From Mallotus nudiflorus (lineage: Eukaryota; Streptophyta; Magnoliopsida; Malpighiales; Euphorbiaceae), in contig CANTUR010000537.1 in NCBI GenBank assembly GCA_947683625.1, positions 744,001 to 808,000 of the forward strand: 64,000 nucleotides of DNA, written 5' to 3'. How positions within the stretch are numbered: position 1 is the stretch's first letter; each line of letters opens with the position of its first letter. This document shows positions 47,781 to 61,968 of this stretch, in pieces. The notes beneath the pieces are model-generated. The model saw only the letters and a program-made list of their open reading frames with translations. It was not told the DNA's origin and ran no database searches. A program made the position numbers and the translations under genes.

Positions 47781-50700
47781 CGTCACGACCCAAAACAGGG
47801 GTTATGACCGGCGCTAGGGAATAAGAATTCTTTTGAATCCGAAACTCATAGTAAGCCTTAAAAAGAAATAAAAGCATGCAACAATAATAAAAATAAATAA
47901 AATATCTTGCAGCAGAAATTAAAATCTCATAAGTAATAATGTAGCTCATCGGCTGATTTAATAAAACAAACTCATCTCATATAAATATAATCTTTCAATA
48001 CAAATTCTCGGTTCAAACTTTTAAAATATAAATCTCAAACATATATAATACATACTGCTCACTAAAAAAACTACTATAGTGTCTAGAATACAAAATAAAA
48101 TCAAGTAAGCAGTTTACATAATAAAGCCGGGCAGAAGAAATACGGCGTAAGGGTCTGCTACTGAGGTCTGAAGACGAAGACTCTCCTAAAAAATAATCAA
48201 CGAAGGGGAGTCAGACCTCATTGAGTGAATTGTTATAATATATATACATGCATAGCTAAATGACCAATGCACACATTCAATAGTATATATAATAAATATA
48301 TATACAGACAAATACACACAGATGTAGCAAAATCATTTTATATATATAACACTGAAAATATCCGTTTATGAAGGATCAAATAGAACCCTAAATGATCGCA
48401 ACCTCAAATAGTGTTAGACAACACTCTAGCCATACAGGCTCACTTATTCCAAATAAATTCACTTGTTCTATTTGGACAGTAGACTGGCCTCGAGTACTAA
48501 GTCAACCGAGCTCCAGCAGTCTGACTGTCAGTGTGATTGGCCCCGAGACACTTGGTCAACCAAGCTCCAACAATCACATCTCACATCAAACATATCAATC
48601 CAATCATAATCCATAAATAGGTTAGTAATTTAACCTAAATTCTATCGTCGTACCGGTACGTACTCGGTTCTAGTGCTGCCCACTAGGTAGCATGTTCTAT
48701 TGATATCCTTCATTCAAAATAAATCCATTCATTCATGAAATAAATGATGCATGACTTTAATTAAAATAACAATATAAACCATATATATACTAGAAATATA
48801 CCAAAAATAAACCAAGTATATTTTGAGTATATATACGTCAAATAAATTCAATTTAATTATAAAATAACCCAGAAATAAACGATACATATACTTAAAAACA
48901 TTTTAAGTATAATTCAATAATAAAACATGCATTTAATTTAAAATATACCAAAATATACCTAAAATATACCTCAGCAATTATTAAACCATTTATGCATATT
49001 TCATAAAATTTAAACATATATTTCTAAAACATGCAATCCTAAAACACGTATATATAAAATAACAACTCACAGTTGTACGCTCCTCGAGACGGATCTGATG
49101 GGCCTGGTCCACTAGGCCTCAGTCTCGGTGCAACTAAACAAACAAATGACAACATGAAATCAAAATAAATCTAATGAAATTCTAGAGACTCGATTTAAAA
49201 CACCGGACACAGATTAGGAATAGGTATTTGACCGGATGTCACATTTTACGAGAATTCTATCAAAAATTCGATAGAACCTCCCCTGTAAAACAGACATCTC
49301 TCTACTCAAAAAGTAAAGCCGGTCCTGCAAGAAAACACACTTCAAGTATATACAATCACACAACCCCTCGGTTGGACTCCCAAACTATAATTCCACCGAT
49401 CGAGGTTCACAATGCACGAGATAAACACAGAACACATTCAAATTTCAAAAATATCCTTTATAAATCAAAATATAGCAAATTAGATATTTAAAACACTCAA
49501 AATAATTATTTTACCGATAATTACAATAAAACCCTAATTCTAATAAAATATTATTAAAAATCATAATTCTCGATAAACTCATAAATATTAATCAAAATTC
49601 ATTTTATAAATCAGAATTACATAATTAGCCCAGAAAAACATGTTAAAAATCTTTAAAAACTCATTTATTCACAAAAATAATATATTATATATAATTTAAA
49701 AATAATTTTCTAAAAATAGTTTTAATTAGTTAAAAATACTAATATTTTGTAAAAGTAATTTTTATACCTCAAATAATTATTAAAACCAATTTAATTTAAT
49801 TTTCAACCAATTTGTTACCAAATTATCAAAATACCCTTAGTTATATATAAATTCACATAATATACAATAATTATTCAAAAATTCACTAAAAATTATAAAA
49901 TTGCTCAAAAATAAATTTCTCAACATATAATTCAATAAAATAAATAATTATACTTAATTAAACCATTAATTTTAACAAAATACTTATTTAACCTAATTTT
50001 CCAAAAATCACCTAAACTAAATAAATTCGTAATAATTACACAAAAATTACAAATTAAATTCTAAAATTCATTTTAACCTCTATAAACACCATAAATCACA
50101 ATTTCACAAATTATTTAATTAATTTATGAAAATTAGAAAATATTAATAAAATAATAAAAAATTCACAAAAATCAAAATAATTTCCAAAAATTCTACAAAA
50201 ATTACAGGATGTATATTGAGCTACAAGGAACAATATTTGTGAAGGAAGTAATCTTGAATCATTAGAATCAAAGTTCAAAAAATTAAAAAACTCAAAATGG
50301 TCGAAAATGAAAATTGATCACCAAAGAAAATCTAGACAAAATCAAGTGAAACCAAGCTTAGAAATGCACTTATCGGAGCTCAAAAAAGAAATAAAGACTC
50401 GCAGCATCCAATTTGGTGGCCGAAATCACGGTGATCGGAGTTAGGCTTGAGTTTTGGCTTCTCGGGTTAAAAACGATCAAAACTCGTCGGAAATAGAAGC
50501 AATAGGCGGTGGAGGAGCTAGAGAGGGTGGTGGCACGCCGGAAGGTACATCGACGGTGAGGGAAGGAGTTGCAGCGGCGAGGAACGAAAGGAGGGGGCGT
50601 CAAGAAGAAGAAGAAGAGGGGATGGCATTAAACGTAAATAAGGCAAACTTTATATATATATATATAACTTTATTAACTTATATTATAATATATTAATATT

Positions 50701-51114
50701 ATATTCATAAAATTCCTACACCACATGTTTAAAATAACAATATCTACATATATATATAATACATATTAATTAAATAAAACTATATATATATATATACATA
50801 ATTAAAATAAATCCTAAAATGCTAAATATGTATATATATGCATGTATATGTATATATATTAATATGATAATTAAAATCATGCATGGAGTCATGCAACTAA
50901 GTAAAACGAACTAACATAAATAATAAATATTTATTTAGGTTTTAATTTTTCCAAAAATAAAATTCTCGAAAAAATTTTACGTAAGAAATTTAAAATAATT
51001 AAAAATAACTTTAATAATTAACAACTAATTAAATAATCAAATATATTTATCAAAATTATTAACACTGCATATCTCGATGCAGTTTAAAATTATTTAAAAT
51101 ATTGGGATATTACA
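47781..51114 (-). repeat. 3' LTR (D) of the Tekay element
   Basis: 3334 bp. The plus strand starts CGTCACGACCC (first base mutated from T) and ends GGGATATTACA. It is the same length class as the uninterrupted E. It includes the GC-rich block near 50440-50640 and a TA microsatellite at about 50651-50666. Confidence 0.92.
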
Positions 51115-51127
51115 GTCTTCCCCCCTT
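51115..51127 (-). other. Polypurine tract of the Tekay element
   Basis: The minus strand reads AAGGGGGGAAGAC directly before the 3' LTR. Confidence 0.8.
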
Positions 51128-52570
51128 ACAAGAATTCATCCCTGAATTTCAGAAAAAAAAGAAATACATCAAGAAGAGAAGAGATACAGGTAAGAAGCTC
51201 ACATCTCGGCTTTAGTCTCCCACGTATGCTCCTCTACCCTGTTGCTGCACCACAGAACCTTGACCATCGGAATCTACTTCGATCGCAACTGTCAAACTTG
51301 ATAGTCAACGATCGCCATAGGTTCTTCCATAAATGTCAGATCTTCATTCACTTCCACGCTGTCGGGCTATAACACATGTGAAGGGTCTGAGACATACTTC
51401 CTTAGCATCGAGATATGAAACACCGGATACACTTGAGACATACTCGGAGGCAAAGCCAACCGATATGCAACAGTGTCAACTCTCTCCAAAATCTCAAACA
51501 ATTTGATATATCTCAGTGCTAACTTACCCTTCTTGCCAAATCTCATTACACCCTTCATCGGAGACACCTTCAGAAGAATAAAGTCTCCTACCTAGAATTC
51601 CACATCTCTGTGGCTAAGATCCGCATAGCTCTTCTGCCTGCTAACTGTGGTCTCTAATCTGCCCTTGATCATAGCAACCTTCTCTGCAACATTCTGAACC
51701 ATCTCAGGTCCAATCAAAGCTCTCTCACCAATCTCATCCTAACTCAAAGGGGATCTATACTTCCTTCCATATAAAACCTCATATGGAGCCATTCCAATAC
51801 TGCTATAGTAGTTGTTATTATATGCAAACTCTACGAGTGGCAAATGATCATCCCAGCTACCTTCCAAATCCAAAACATATATCCTCAACATATCTTCCAA
51901 TGTCTAGATCATCCTCTCAGACTCACCATATGTTTGAGGTTAAAAAGCAGTACTGAAGTCCAACCTAGTGCCCATCGCTTCCTGCAACTTCTACCAAAAA
52001 TGAGAGGTAAACACTAAACCTCTATCTAACACAATAGAATAGGTACTCTATGAAGGCACACAATATGCTTCACATACAGCTTTGCCAATCTAGCTACAGA
52101 ATATGTGGCTTTCACAGGCAAAAAATGTGCAGACTTGATCAACCTATCTACAATCACCTAGATGGAATCGTATCCAACCTTAGAATGAGGTAAACCAACC
52201 ATAAAATCCATAGTTATCCTTTCCCACTTCCACTCAGGAATAGGAAGAGGCTAAAGCTTCCTAGAAGGCTTCTGATGTTTAGCTTTTACCTGCTGACATG
52301 TCAAGCACTTAGCAACATAATCAGCGACATCCTTCTTCAGTCCGTCCCACCAGTACAAGTCTCTGATACTGTGGTACATCTTAGTGACACCCGGATGTAC
52401 GCTATAAACTATAGAATGTGCTTCCTCTAGGATCTCTTCTCTCAAATTATCCATATCAGGAACACACAATTTACCACTGATCCATAAAATATAGTCATCA
52501 TTGATGTGAAATCAATGAACTTCCCTACTCGGACATTCTTTACAAGCTCTTCTATAATAGGATCTCAGCT
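51128..52570 (-). pseudogene. Tekay integrase with chromodomain-like tail
   Basis: The minus strand reads the zinc-binding region (HPGVTKMYHSIRDLYWW, then CLTCQQVKAKHQKP, 52251-52420), a decayed catalytic core (about 51780-52250) and the C-terminal module VSPMKGVMRFGKKGKL, FEILERVDTVAYRLALP, VFHISMLRKY (51367-51567). A chromodomain-like stretch follows (about 51150-51360: EPMAIVDYQV, QLRSK, VKVLW, EEHTWETKAEM), which in chromoviruses helps target heterochromatin. Several stops are present, including inside the chromodomain. Confidence 0.85.
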
Positions 52571-53110
52571 CTAAGTTGCCTTAATCCTATCTCTCAGTAT
52601 AGATCGCACCTTAAACTGAGCTAGCAGTCCACCTGATCTACTAATCTTCATCATCAGACCTTGATCCACTAATAGATGTAACTCTTGGATCAACGATCTC
52701 CTCTCTACACTGATATGAGCAAAACTGCCTGAGGACTTCCTACTCAAGGCATCTGCTACCACATTAGCCTTGCCTGGATGATATAAAATCTTATAATCAT
52801 AGTCTTTCAACAGTTCCAACCATCTCCTCTGCCTCAGATTCAGATCTCTCTACTAGAAAATGTACTTAAGGCTCCTATGATTAGTAAAAATCTCACAAGT
52901 CACCCCGAACAGATAATGTCTCCAGATTTTGAGAGCAAAGATCACTACAGCCATCTCAAGGTTATGTGTAGAATAGTTCTACTCATGCTTCTTCAACTGC
53001 CTCGAAGCATAGGCTATCACTCTACTATTCTGCATCAACACACAACCTAGGCCAACTCTAGAGGCATCACAATAAACTGTGAACTTGTCCATACCATTAG
53101 GCAAAGCTAA
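52571..53110 (-). pseudogene. Tekay RNase H
   Basis: The gypsy RNase H begins with KFTVYCDASRVGLGCVLMQ (catalytic Asp in CDAS, about 53050-53090) and VIAYASRQLKKHE (to 52979). After a frame break it continues with MELLKDYDYKILYHPGKANVVADALSRK (52740-52819), where HPGKANVVADALSR carries the C-terminal Asp block. Stops lie between the two parts (about 52820-52980). Confidence 0.88.
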
Positions 53111-54040
53111 CACTGAGGCTGTGGTCAACTTCTCCTTCAGCAATTGAAAACTGTTCTCACAAGCTTCTGACCACTCAAATCTTACATTCTTCTGAGTCAA
53201 GCGAGTCATAGGAGCTGCAATTCTAGAAAAATCCTGTACAAACCTCCTATAGTACCCGGTTAAACCCAGAAAACTCCTCAAATACACTAGTATATCATCG
53301 ATGAAGACTACCATAAACTGATCCATATATGGTCTGAATACCCTGTTCATCAGGTCCATAAAAGTTGTTGGTGCGTTAGTCAAGCCAAAAGACATCATTA
53401 GAAACTCATAATGGCCATATCGAGTGCAGAATGCCATTTTAAGAACATAGTCTTCACTGATCCGCAACTGATGATAACCTGACCTTAGATCAATCTTAGA
53501 AAAGAACTGTGCACCCTGTAGCTGACCAAATAGGTCATCTATCCTCCGGAGAGGTTAGTTGTTCTTCATTGTCACCTTATTAAGCTCTCTATAGTCAATT
53601 TATAGTCTCAGGGTACCATCCTTCTTCTTCACAAATAGGACTGGTGCATCCCAAGGAGAAACACTGAGTCTAATGAAACCCTTATCCAATAACTCTTGCA
53701 ACTGCTCCTTTAACTCTTTCAACTCTGCAGAAGCCATTCTGTAGGGTGGCATAGATATCGGAGGAGTACCTGGAACCACATCTATACATAACTCAATCTC
53801 TCTATGAGGTGGTAAACCTGACAACTCCTCAGGAAAAACATCAGGAAACTCACAGGCAACAGGAACATCTGTGAGTGACAACTTCTCTACTGAAGTGTCC
53901 CTGACTAATGCTAAATATCCCTGACAACCTTTTCTCAATAACTTCCTAGCCGTAATAGCAGAAATGAGATTCTGAGGTACTGAACTCCTATCATCCATAA
54001 ACTCAAATTCTTCTTCACCAAGAATTCTGAAAGTCAACTC
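53111..54040 (-). pseudogene. Tekay reverse transcriptase with internal deletion
   Basis: Minus-strand blocks: PVACEFPDVFPEELSGLPP, EIELCIDVVPGTPPIS, PYRMASAELKELKEQL, APVLFVKKKDGTLRL (53600-53900), then LKMAFCTRYGHYEFLMMSFG, LTNAPTTFMDLMN and the catalytic FIDDILVY (about 53290-53320). Directly after VYL comes RSFLGLTGYYRRF. In intact relatives these are separated by the KCEFW...FLGH region, so roughly 75 residues are deleted in frame. Stops near 53470-53600 also break the frame. Confidence 0.9.
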
Positions 54041-54070
54041 TTTACTCCAACAATCTACAACGACATAGTG

Positions 54071-54355
54071 CTAAGATAACCAATCCATACCCAGAATAAC
54101 ATCAAACTCCATCACATTCAACAGAATCAAATCAACAGATAATTCTCTACCTTCAACAAGAACTGGACAACCAGAAAGAACAACATTGGTGTCCAAAGAA
54201 TCACTTAGAGGAGTGGCGATAAATAAAGGAAAAGTCATCCTAGAAGCTTGCCAATAAGACTTGGAAGCAAAAATAGGAGAAATAAATAAATGTGTGGCAC
54301 CCGAATTAAATAGAACCCATGCATCTAGGTAACAGACAGAAATAATACCTGCCAC
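54071..54355 (-). pseudogene. Tekay protease
   Basis: Retropepsin domain, open over 94 codons. The active-site motif reads WVLFNSGATHLFIS; the catalytic Asp is replaced by Asn (codon AAT on the minus strand, 54305-54307). The C-terminal MEFDVILGMDWLS block is intact. A one-base change from G to A explains the loss, consistent with cytosine deamination. Confidence 0.88.
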
Positions 54356-55740
54356 GACTGCATTAGATGCATGAGCATCCTACTGAGTGAGATGGAAAAC
54401 TCTAGCCTATCCTTGACCTCCCTGCTGGCTGGTAAAAGCCTGGCCAACACCTCTGGCACCTCCTCTAGCACCTCTACCACGACCCTACTGGGGAACAAGC
54501 TGAGTAGAACTCTGATGCTGGGCTAGAGTAACTGAAAAGGAATGGGTGCAGTACTAGCAATCGACTATTGAGGAAATCATAGAATCTGCGGCTGTTAATA
54601 CTCAGAATAAGGACACGATCTAGCATAATGTCCCGTCTGCTTATATTTGAAGCATGTCAGTGGTGTCATATAACATGGTCCCTGATGGAATTTGCTACAA
54701 GTCTGACATACACTGACAGTTGATCCAGAACTATGACCACTGCTGCTGCTCGAAGCACCTAACCCGAGTCTGAACGGCTGACCTCCACAGCCATGTCTAC
54801 TGCTCTGATGTACTCGCTACTGTTGTCTCTGACTCTGCTGAGCTAGACCTCTTTGCTGACTACTCGATCCAATCTGGAAACTTGAGTACGAAGTAGTCTA
54901 AAATCCACCTGACTGTACACCCAACTGGTAATAATCAGGCATAGCTCCTTGCCTGACTAGCCTTAGCTCAATCTCCTTAGCTAACTCAATTATCGACTCC
55001 AGAGTAAGGCCCGTTGTAGGCATACCAGTAAATGCAAAACCTAATTCGGTGACATATGTAGTGACTACAAAGTACTGATCTCATATTAGATCCTTTGCAT
55101 ATTTACCAAGCTAGAGGAACTCTCGAGTGTACTCCTCAATAGATCTGTCACTGCAAGAAATACTAGTCAATCAGAGATGATAACTCATGCGAAGCGGCTC
55201 TGGGCAGAATCTTCTTATGAATCACTCTCTAAACTGAGCCCAAGTCATCGTTAGCATATATGATTGAATCATCTGAATAAACCAATCCAGGGCTGGTCCC
55301 TCAACAGAAAGCTCAGCTATCATGATCCGCTGGTACTCGGTGTGAGCAGTCCGAGTCCTAATCTTGATTGCGTACAGAAAGTCTAAAGGGTCGGAAGTCC
55401 CATCGAAAGCGATCTTGCTAACTCTGGTATAGAACATAGCTGCCTCAGGGTTAGACATACCCTGCTGATAGGCAGGCTGAACTACTGGAGGTGCAGGAAC
55501 ATCCTCGTACTTAGACTCTACAGGCTCCTCATCCTGTAACTCTCTCTGTCTACGGCGACCTACCGCTCCTCGAGGTCTATCTCTGCCACGACCTCTGCAT
55601 CTAATTGGCGGCTTAGGAGGTAAAATCTCATCGTGAAAGGACTTGTCATCCTGGGCCTCAATGACCGGTGGAGCAACACGCAATCGCCTCCTCATTCTGA
55701 AAAGATAAATAGAAGGATTCAGACAAAATAGACAACGGAG
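54356..55740 (-). pseudogene. Tekay gag
   Basis: Gag starts near 55695 (RRRLRVAPPVIEAQDD), has a basic RGRGRDRPRGAVGRRR segment, then the capsid part IAFDGTSDPLDFLY and AELSVEGPALDWFIQM (55222-55420) and continues with frame breaks. The zinc knuckle at 54613-54654 reads C-F-K-Y-K-Q-T-G-H-Y-A-R-S-C: the second Cys of CX2CX4HX4C has become Tyr (TGT to TAT). Confidence 0.87.
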
Positions 55741-55878
55741 GATAATATAGAAAACTAAATCAAGGAATACTTATCAAGACATACTCGAACCTAATTCACT
55801 GCAGTAGTTTTAAAGAAAACATATAATACTGAAAACTAGGGCCACAACTCACACAACTAAGGCCTTGACACAGAACTT

Positions 55879-55891
55879 CGCTCTGATACCA
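55879..55891 (-). other. Primer-binding site of the Tekay element (tRNA-Met)
   Basis: The minus strand reads TGGTATCAGAGCG, four bases inside the 5' LTR end (AAGT spacer), the standard site for initiator tRNA-Met. Confidence 0.9.
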
Positions 55892-56512
55892 ACTTTATCA
55901 CGACCTAAAATAGGGGCCATGACTGGCGCTAGGGAATGGGAATTCTTTCGAATCCGAAACCCGTAGTAAGCCTTAAAAAGAAATAAAAGTATGCAACAAT
56001 AATAAAAATAAATAAAATATCTTGCAGCAGAAATTAAAATCTCATAAGTAATAATGTAACTCATCAGCTGATTTAATAACACAAACTCATCTCATATAAA
56101 TATAATCTTTCAATACAAATTCTCGGTTCAAACTTTTAAAATATAAATCTTAAACATATATAATACATACTGCTCACTAAAACAACTACTTTAGTGTTTA
56201 GAATATAAAATAAAATCCAGTAAGCAGTTTATATAATAAAGTCGGGGCAGAAGGAATCCGGCGTAAGGGTCTACTACTGAGGTCTAAGAACGAAGACTCT
56301 CCTGAAAAATAATCAACGGAGGGGAGTCAGACCTCACTGAGTGAATTGTTATAATATATATACATGCATAGCTAAATGACCAATGCACACATTCAATAGT
56401 ATATATAATAAATATATATACAGGCAAATACACACAGATGCAGCAAAATCATTTTATATATATAACACTGAAAATATCCATTTATGAAGGATCAAATAGA
56501 ATCCTAAATGAT

Positions 56513-59500
56513 TGTCACGACCCAAAACAGGGGCCATGACCGGCGCTAGGGAATAAGAATTCTTTCGAATCCGGAACCCGTAGCAAGCCTAAAAATAAAA
56601 TAAACATGCAATAATAATAATAACAATATCAAATGCAGCGGAAAGGAAAATCATAAATATCCAAAATAATATCCATCCCCCATATATAAATCTTTTAATA
56701 CAAATCCAGTTCAAGTATAATACAATATCTCGCATAAATATAATACATAAAATCCCATAATTAATTTACAACTACTGCAGTGTCTAAATTATATAAAAAA
56801 AAGACTCAAGTAAGCAGTTTACACAAGGAAGCCGGGGCGGAAGAAATCCGGCGTATAGGCCTGCTACTGAGGTCTGAAGATGTTGACTCTCCTGAAAAAT
56901 TATCAACGGAGGGGAGTCAGACCTCACCGAGTGAATTACTATAATATATGTACATGCATGCTAAATGACAATGCATACAATCAACAGTATATATCTAATA
57001 TGTATATATACAGGCAATACACACAGATGCAATAAAATCATTTATATATATATTTTGTCTGAAAATCACTGATTATGAAGGATCAAATAGAACCCTATGA
57101 TATCGCAACCTCAGAAATAGTGTTAGACAACACTCTAGCCACACAGGCTCACTTGATCCAAATATATCCACTTAATCCATTTAGACAGTAGACTGGTCCC
57201 GAGACACTAAGTCAACCGAGCTCCAGCAGTCTAACTGCTAGTGTGATTGGCCCCGAGACACTTGGTCAACCGAGCTCCAGCAATCACACCCAAATTACAT
57301 CTCACACATCAAATAATCATAATCAATCAATATCCATAAATAGGTTAGTAATATAGCCTAAATACTATAGGCGTACCGGTACGTACTCGGTCCTAGTGCT
57401 GCCCACTAGGTAGCACGTTCTATCGATATCCTTCATCAATAAATATAAAACATTCATTCACAAATAAATGATGCATGAATTTAAATAAAATAACAATATA
57501 AATCATATATATACTGAAAATATACCAAAAGCAAACCAGGTATATTCCGAGTATATATACGTCAAATAAATCCAGTTAAATTACAAAATAAACTAGAGAT
57601 ATATTTGAAAACATTTTAAACACAGTTCATTAATAAAACATGCATATAATTTAATATATACCAAAAATAAACCAAAAATAAACTAAATATAAACTTAAGT
57701 AATAATCAAATTATTTATGCATATTTAGTCAAAATAAAACATGTATTTTCTAAATCATGCATCCTAAGCATATATATATATAAAATAGCAACTCACAAAT
57801 TAGTGCGCTCCACGAGATGGGTCCGACAGGCCTGGTCCACTAGGCCTCGGTCTCGGCGCAACTAATCAAACAATAACGATAAAAATCAGAATAACCCTAA
57901 CGGATATCCTAGAATTCGATCTAGAGTATTAATTACAGAAACAGGATTAGGGATCGACCGAATATCACGTTTTATGAGAATTCTATCGAAAATTCGACAG
58001 AACCTCCCCTGTAAAATGGACATCTCTCTACTCAAAGAGTAGAGCCGACCCTGCAAAGAAACACACTTCGAAAAACAAGCTCAATACTCAACCACAACCC
58101 CTCGGTCGGACTTCAGATTACAATCTACCAATTTAGGAAATACCAAAAATACCCTTATATCATAGAAATTCATTTTATAAGTAGAAATTACATAATTAAC
58201 CTTAAAACACTATAAAAACCGATAAAAACTCATTATATCAGAAAAACCGTATTTTATATATATAATTGAAAATAATTCACGAAAAATAGTTTCAATTAGT
58301 TAAAAATACCAAATAATTTGTAGAAATTATTTTTATACCTTAAATAACTATTAAAATCAATTAAATTACATTTTTAGCCAATTTTGTGTAAAATTATCAA
58401 AATACCCCTATATATATAAATATACTAAAATTACTTCAAAAATTCACCAAAAATAGTATAATTATCCAAAATTAATTTTCTCAACATATTTATCAATAAT
58501 ATTAATAATTAAACTCAATTTACCAATTAAATTCAATTAAAAACATAATTAACCCTAATTTCCCAAATTTACATAAACTTCAATAATTCAAAATAAATAC
58601 ATAGAAATTCATAAAAATTCCAAATAAATTCCTATAATTCATTTCAACACCTAATTTAACCATAAAACAAAATTTCATAATTTAAATAATTAATTTCCGA
58701 AAATTAGAAAATAATATTAAAATATTCAAAAATACCCAAAAATCCAAATAATCTCTAAAAATTCCACAAAAATTCACACATGTAGATTAATATACTAGGA
58801 TCAACATTTGTGAAGGGAGTTTTCATGAATCAATCAATTCAAAGCTCAAAAAAATCAAAAACCCTAATATGGCCGAAATGGAAAATTCAAAACCTAAGTA
58901 AATCAAGACCATTTAAGCTCAAACCAAAGCTAGAATCACACTCACCGGAGTTCAAGGGGAAGAAAGAGACCGGCGGTGTCAAAAACGGTGGTCGAAAAGT
59001 TGATGAACGGGGAGGAGAGGAGTTTCGGCCAAAATGGAAGAAAAGAGGCTTGCCGGCGCCGGGGAAGGAGGCTGGGGGCGGCGGAGTGGCTGGCTGGGGA
59101 AGGTGGAGCTGCTGGCGGCACACCGACGGTCAGGGATAGGGAGTTGCAGCGGTGAGGGGAAGGGGTCGCGCGGGAAGAAGAAGAAGAAGAAGAAGAAGAA
59201 AAAGAAAAAGAAAAAGAAAAGAAAAGAAAAGAAAAAGAAAAAAAAGAAAAAAGAAAAATAATAAAAAAATAATTTTAATAAAATATTTTAAAAAAATCAC
59301 ACCCACACACTTAATATTTAATATTTTAAAATTTAATATTAATTAAAAATAATTAAATAACACATAAACAAATAATTAATTAATAAAATATTAGGGTAAT
59401 ATACTAAACCCTGATTAAATAAATATATACATACATAGGCTCTATTTAGTAATTTAAAAATACGTATGAGTTCATGCAAGTCCGAAAATATATTTAAAAT

Positions 59501-59708
59501 AATTAATAATAAATTATTTACGTAAAAATTTCCCCGAAAATGCAAGTCCCGGGAAAATTTTACGTAAAGCACTGTAAATAATACACAATAATTAAAATAG
59601 GTTTTAAATACACATTAACTCGTAAAATATCGTAATATATATACAAAAATTATTAACACTGCATATCCCGGTACAGTATTAAAATATTTAAAAACACGGG
59701 ATATTACA
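56513..59708 (-). mobile_element. Solo LTR F nested in the Tekay 5' LTR
   Basis: 3196 bp; the plus strand begins TGTCACGACCC and ends GGGATATTACA. Perfect target duplication ATGAT at 56508-56512 and 59709-59713. It resembles B more than the LTR it sits in, so it is a separate insertion and not a local duplication. The GC-rich block is at about 58920-59170, followed by a (GAA)n/(A)n run (59175-59270). Confidence 0.95.
59175..59270. repeat. (GAA)n/A-rich purine tract
   Basis: About 95 bases of pure purine (GAAGAA... then AAAAAG...) inside solo LTR F. Open frames here encode only Lys/Arg/Glu runs. It is absent at this size from B and A, so it expanded in this copy. Confidence 0.9.
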
Positions 59709-61925
59709 ATGATCGCAACCTCAAATACTGTTAGACAACACTCTAGCCATACATGCTCACTTATTCCAAATAAATTAACTTGTTCCATTTGGACAATAGA
59801 CTGGCCCCGAGACACTTGGTCAACCAAGCTCCAACAATCACACTCTCAAATCACATCTCACATCAATAAGATCAATCCAATCATAATCCATAAATAGGTT
59901 AGTAATTTAACCTAAATTCTATTATCGTACCGGTACGTACTCGGTCCTAGTGCTGCCCACTAAGTAGCACGTTCTATTGATATCCTTCATTCAAAATAAA
60001 TCCATTCATTCATGAAATAAATGATACATGACTTTAATTAAAATAACAATATAAATCATATATATACTAGAAATATACAAAAAATAAAACAAGTATATTT
60101 CGAGTATATATATGTCAAATAAATTCAATTTAATTATAAAATACCCAAAAATAAACTATACATATACTTAAAAACATTTTAAGTATAATTCAATAATAAA
60201 ACATGCATTTAATTTAAAATATACAAAAAATATACCTAAAATATACTTAAGCAATTATTAAACCATTTATGCATATTTCATAAAATTTAAACATACATTT
60301 CTAAAACATGCAATCCTAAAACATGTATATATAAAATAACAACTCACAGTTGTGCGCTCCTTGAGACGGATCTAATGGGTCTGGTCCACTAGGCCTCGGT
60401 CTTGATGCAACTAAACAAACAAATGATAACACGAAATCAGAATAAATTTAACAAAATTCTAGAGATTCGATTTAAAACACCGAACACAGATTAGGAATAG
60501 GGATTTGACAAGATGTCACATTTTATGAGAATTCTATCAAAAATTCGGTAAAACCTCCCCTGTAAAACAGACATCTCTTTACTTAAAAAGTAGAGCTGAT
60601 CCTGCAAGAAAACACACTTCGAGTATATACAATCACACAACCCCTCGGTCGGACTCCCAAACTACAATTCCACCGACCGAGGTTCACAATTCACGAGATA
60701 AACACAGAACACATTCAAATTCCAAAAATACCCTTTATAAATCAAAACATAGCAAATTAGATATTTGAAACACTGAAAATAATTTTTTTACCGATAATTA
60801 CAATAAAACCCTAATTCTAATAAAATATTATTAAAAATCATAATTCTCGATAAATTCATAAATATTAACCAAAATTCATTTTATAAATCCAAATTACATA
60901 ATTAGCACAAAAAAAACATGTTAAAAATCATTAAAAAGTCATTTATTTACAAAAATAATATATTATATATAATTTGAAAATAATTTTCTAAAAATATTTT
61001 TAATTAGTTAAAAATACTAATATTTTGTAAAAATCATTTTTATACCTCAAATAATTATTAAAACCAATTTAATTTAATTTTCAACCAATTTGTTACCAAA
61101 TTACCAAAATACCCCTAGTTATATATAAATTCACATAATATACAATAATTATTCAAAAATTCACTAAAAATTATACAATTGCTCAAAAATAATTTTCTCA
61201 ACATATAATTCAATAAAATAAATAATTATACTTAATTAACACATTAATTTTAACAAAATACTTATTTAACCTAATTTTCCAAAAATCACCTAAACTAAAT
61301 AAATTCATAATAATTACAAAAAAATTACAAATTAAATTCTAAAATTCATTTTAACCTCTATAAACACCATAAATTACAATTTCACAAATTATTTAATTAA
61401 TTTACAAAAATTAGAAAATATTAATAAAATAATAAAAAAATCACAAAAATCAAAATAATTTCCAAAAATTCTAAAAAAATTACAGGATGTGTATTGAGCT
61501 ACAAGGAAAAATCTTTGTGAAGGAATTAATCTTGAATCATTAGAATCAAAGTTCAAAAAATTAAAAAACTCAAAATGGCCGAAAATGAAAATTGATCACC
61601 AAAGAAAATCTAGACCAAATCAAGTGAAATAAAGCTTAGAAATGTACTCACTGGAGCTCAACGAAGAGATAAAGACCAGTGGCGTCCAATTTGGTGGCCG
61701 GAATCATGGTGATCGGAGTTAGGCTTGAGTTTCGGCTTCTCGGGTTAAAAATGATCAAAACTTGCCGGAAATGGAAGCAACAAGCGGCGGAGGAAGCTAG
61801 AGAGGGTGGTGGCATGCCGAAAGGCACACTGACAATGAGGGAAGGAGTTGCAGTGGCGAGGAACGGAAGGAGGGGGCGTCGGGAAGAAGAAGAAGAGGGG
61901 ATGGCACTAAACGTAAATAAGGCAA

Positions 61926-61968
<43 letters not shown>

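Noticed and set aside
59034..59346. Lys/Arg-rich open frames
   Set aside because: Produced by the (GAA)n/A-rich tract of solo LTR F.
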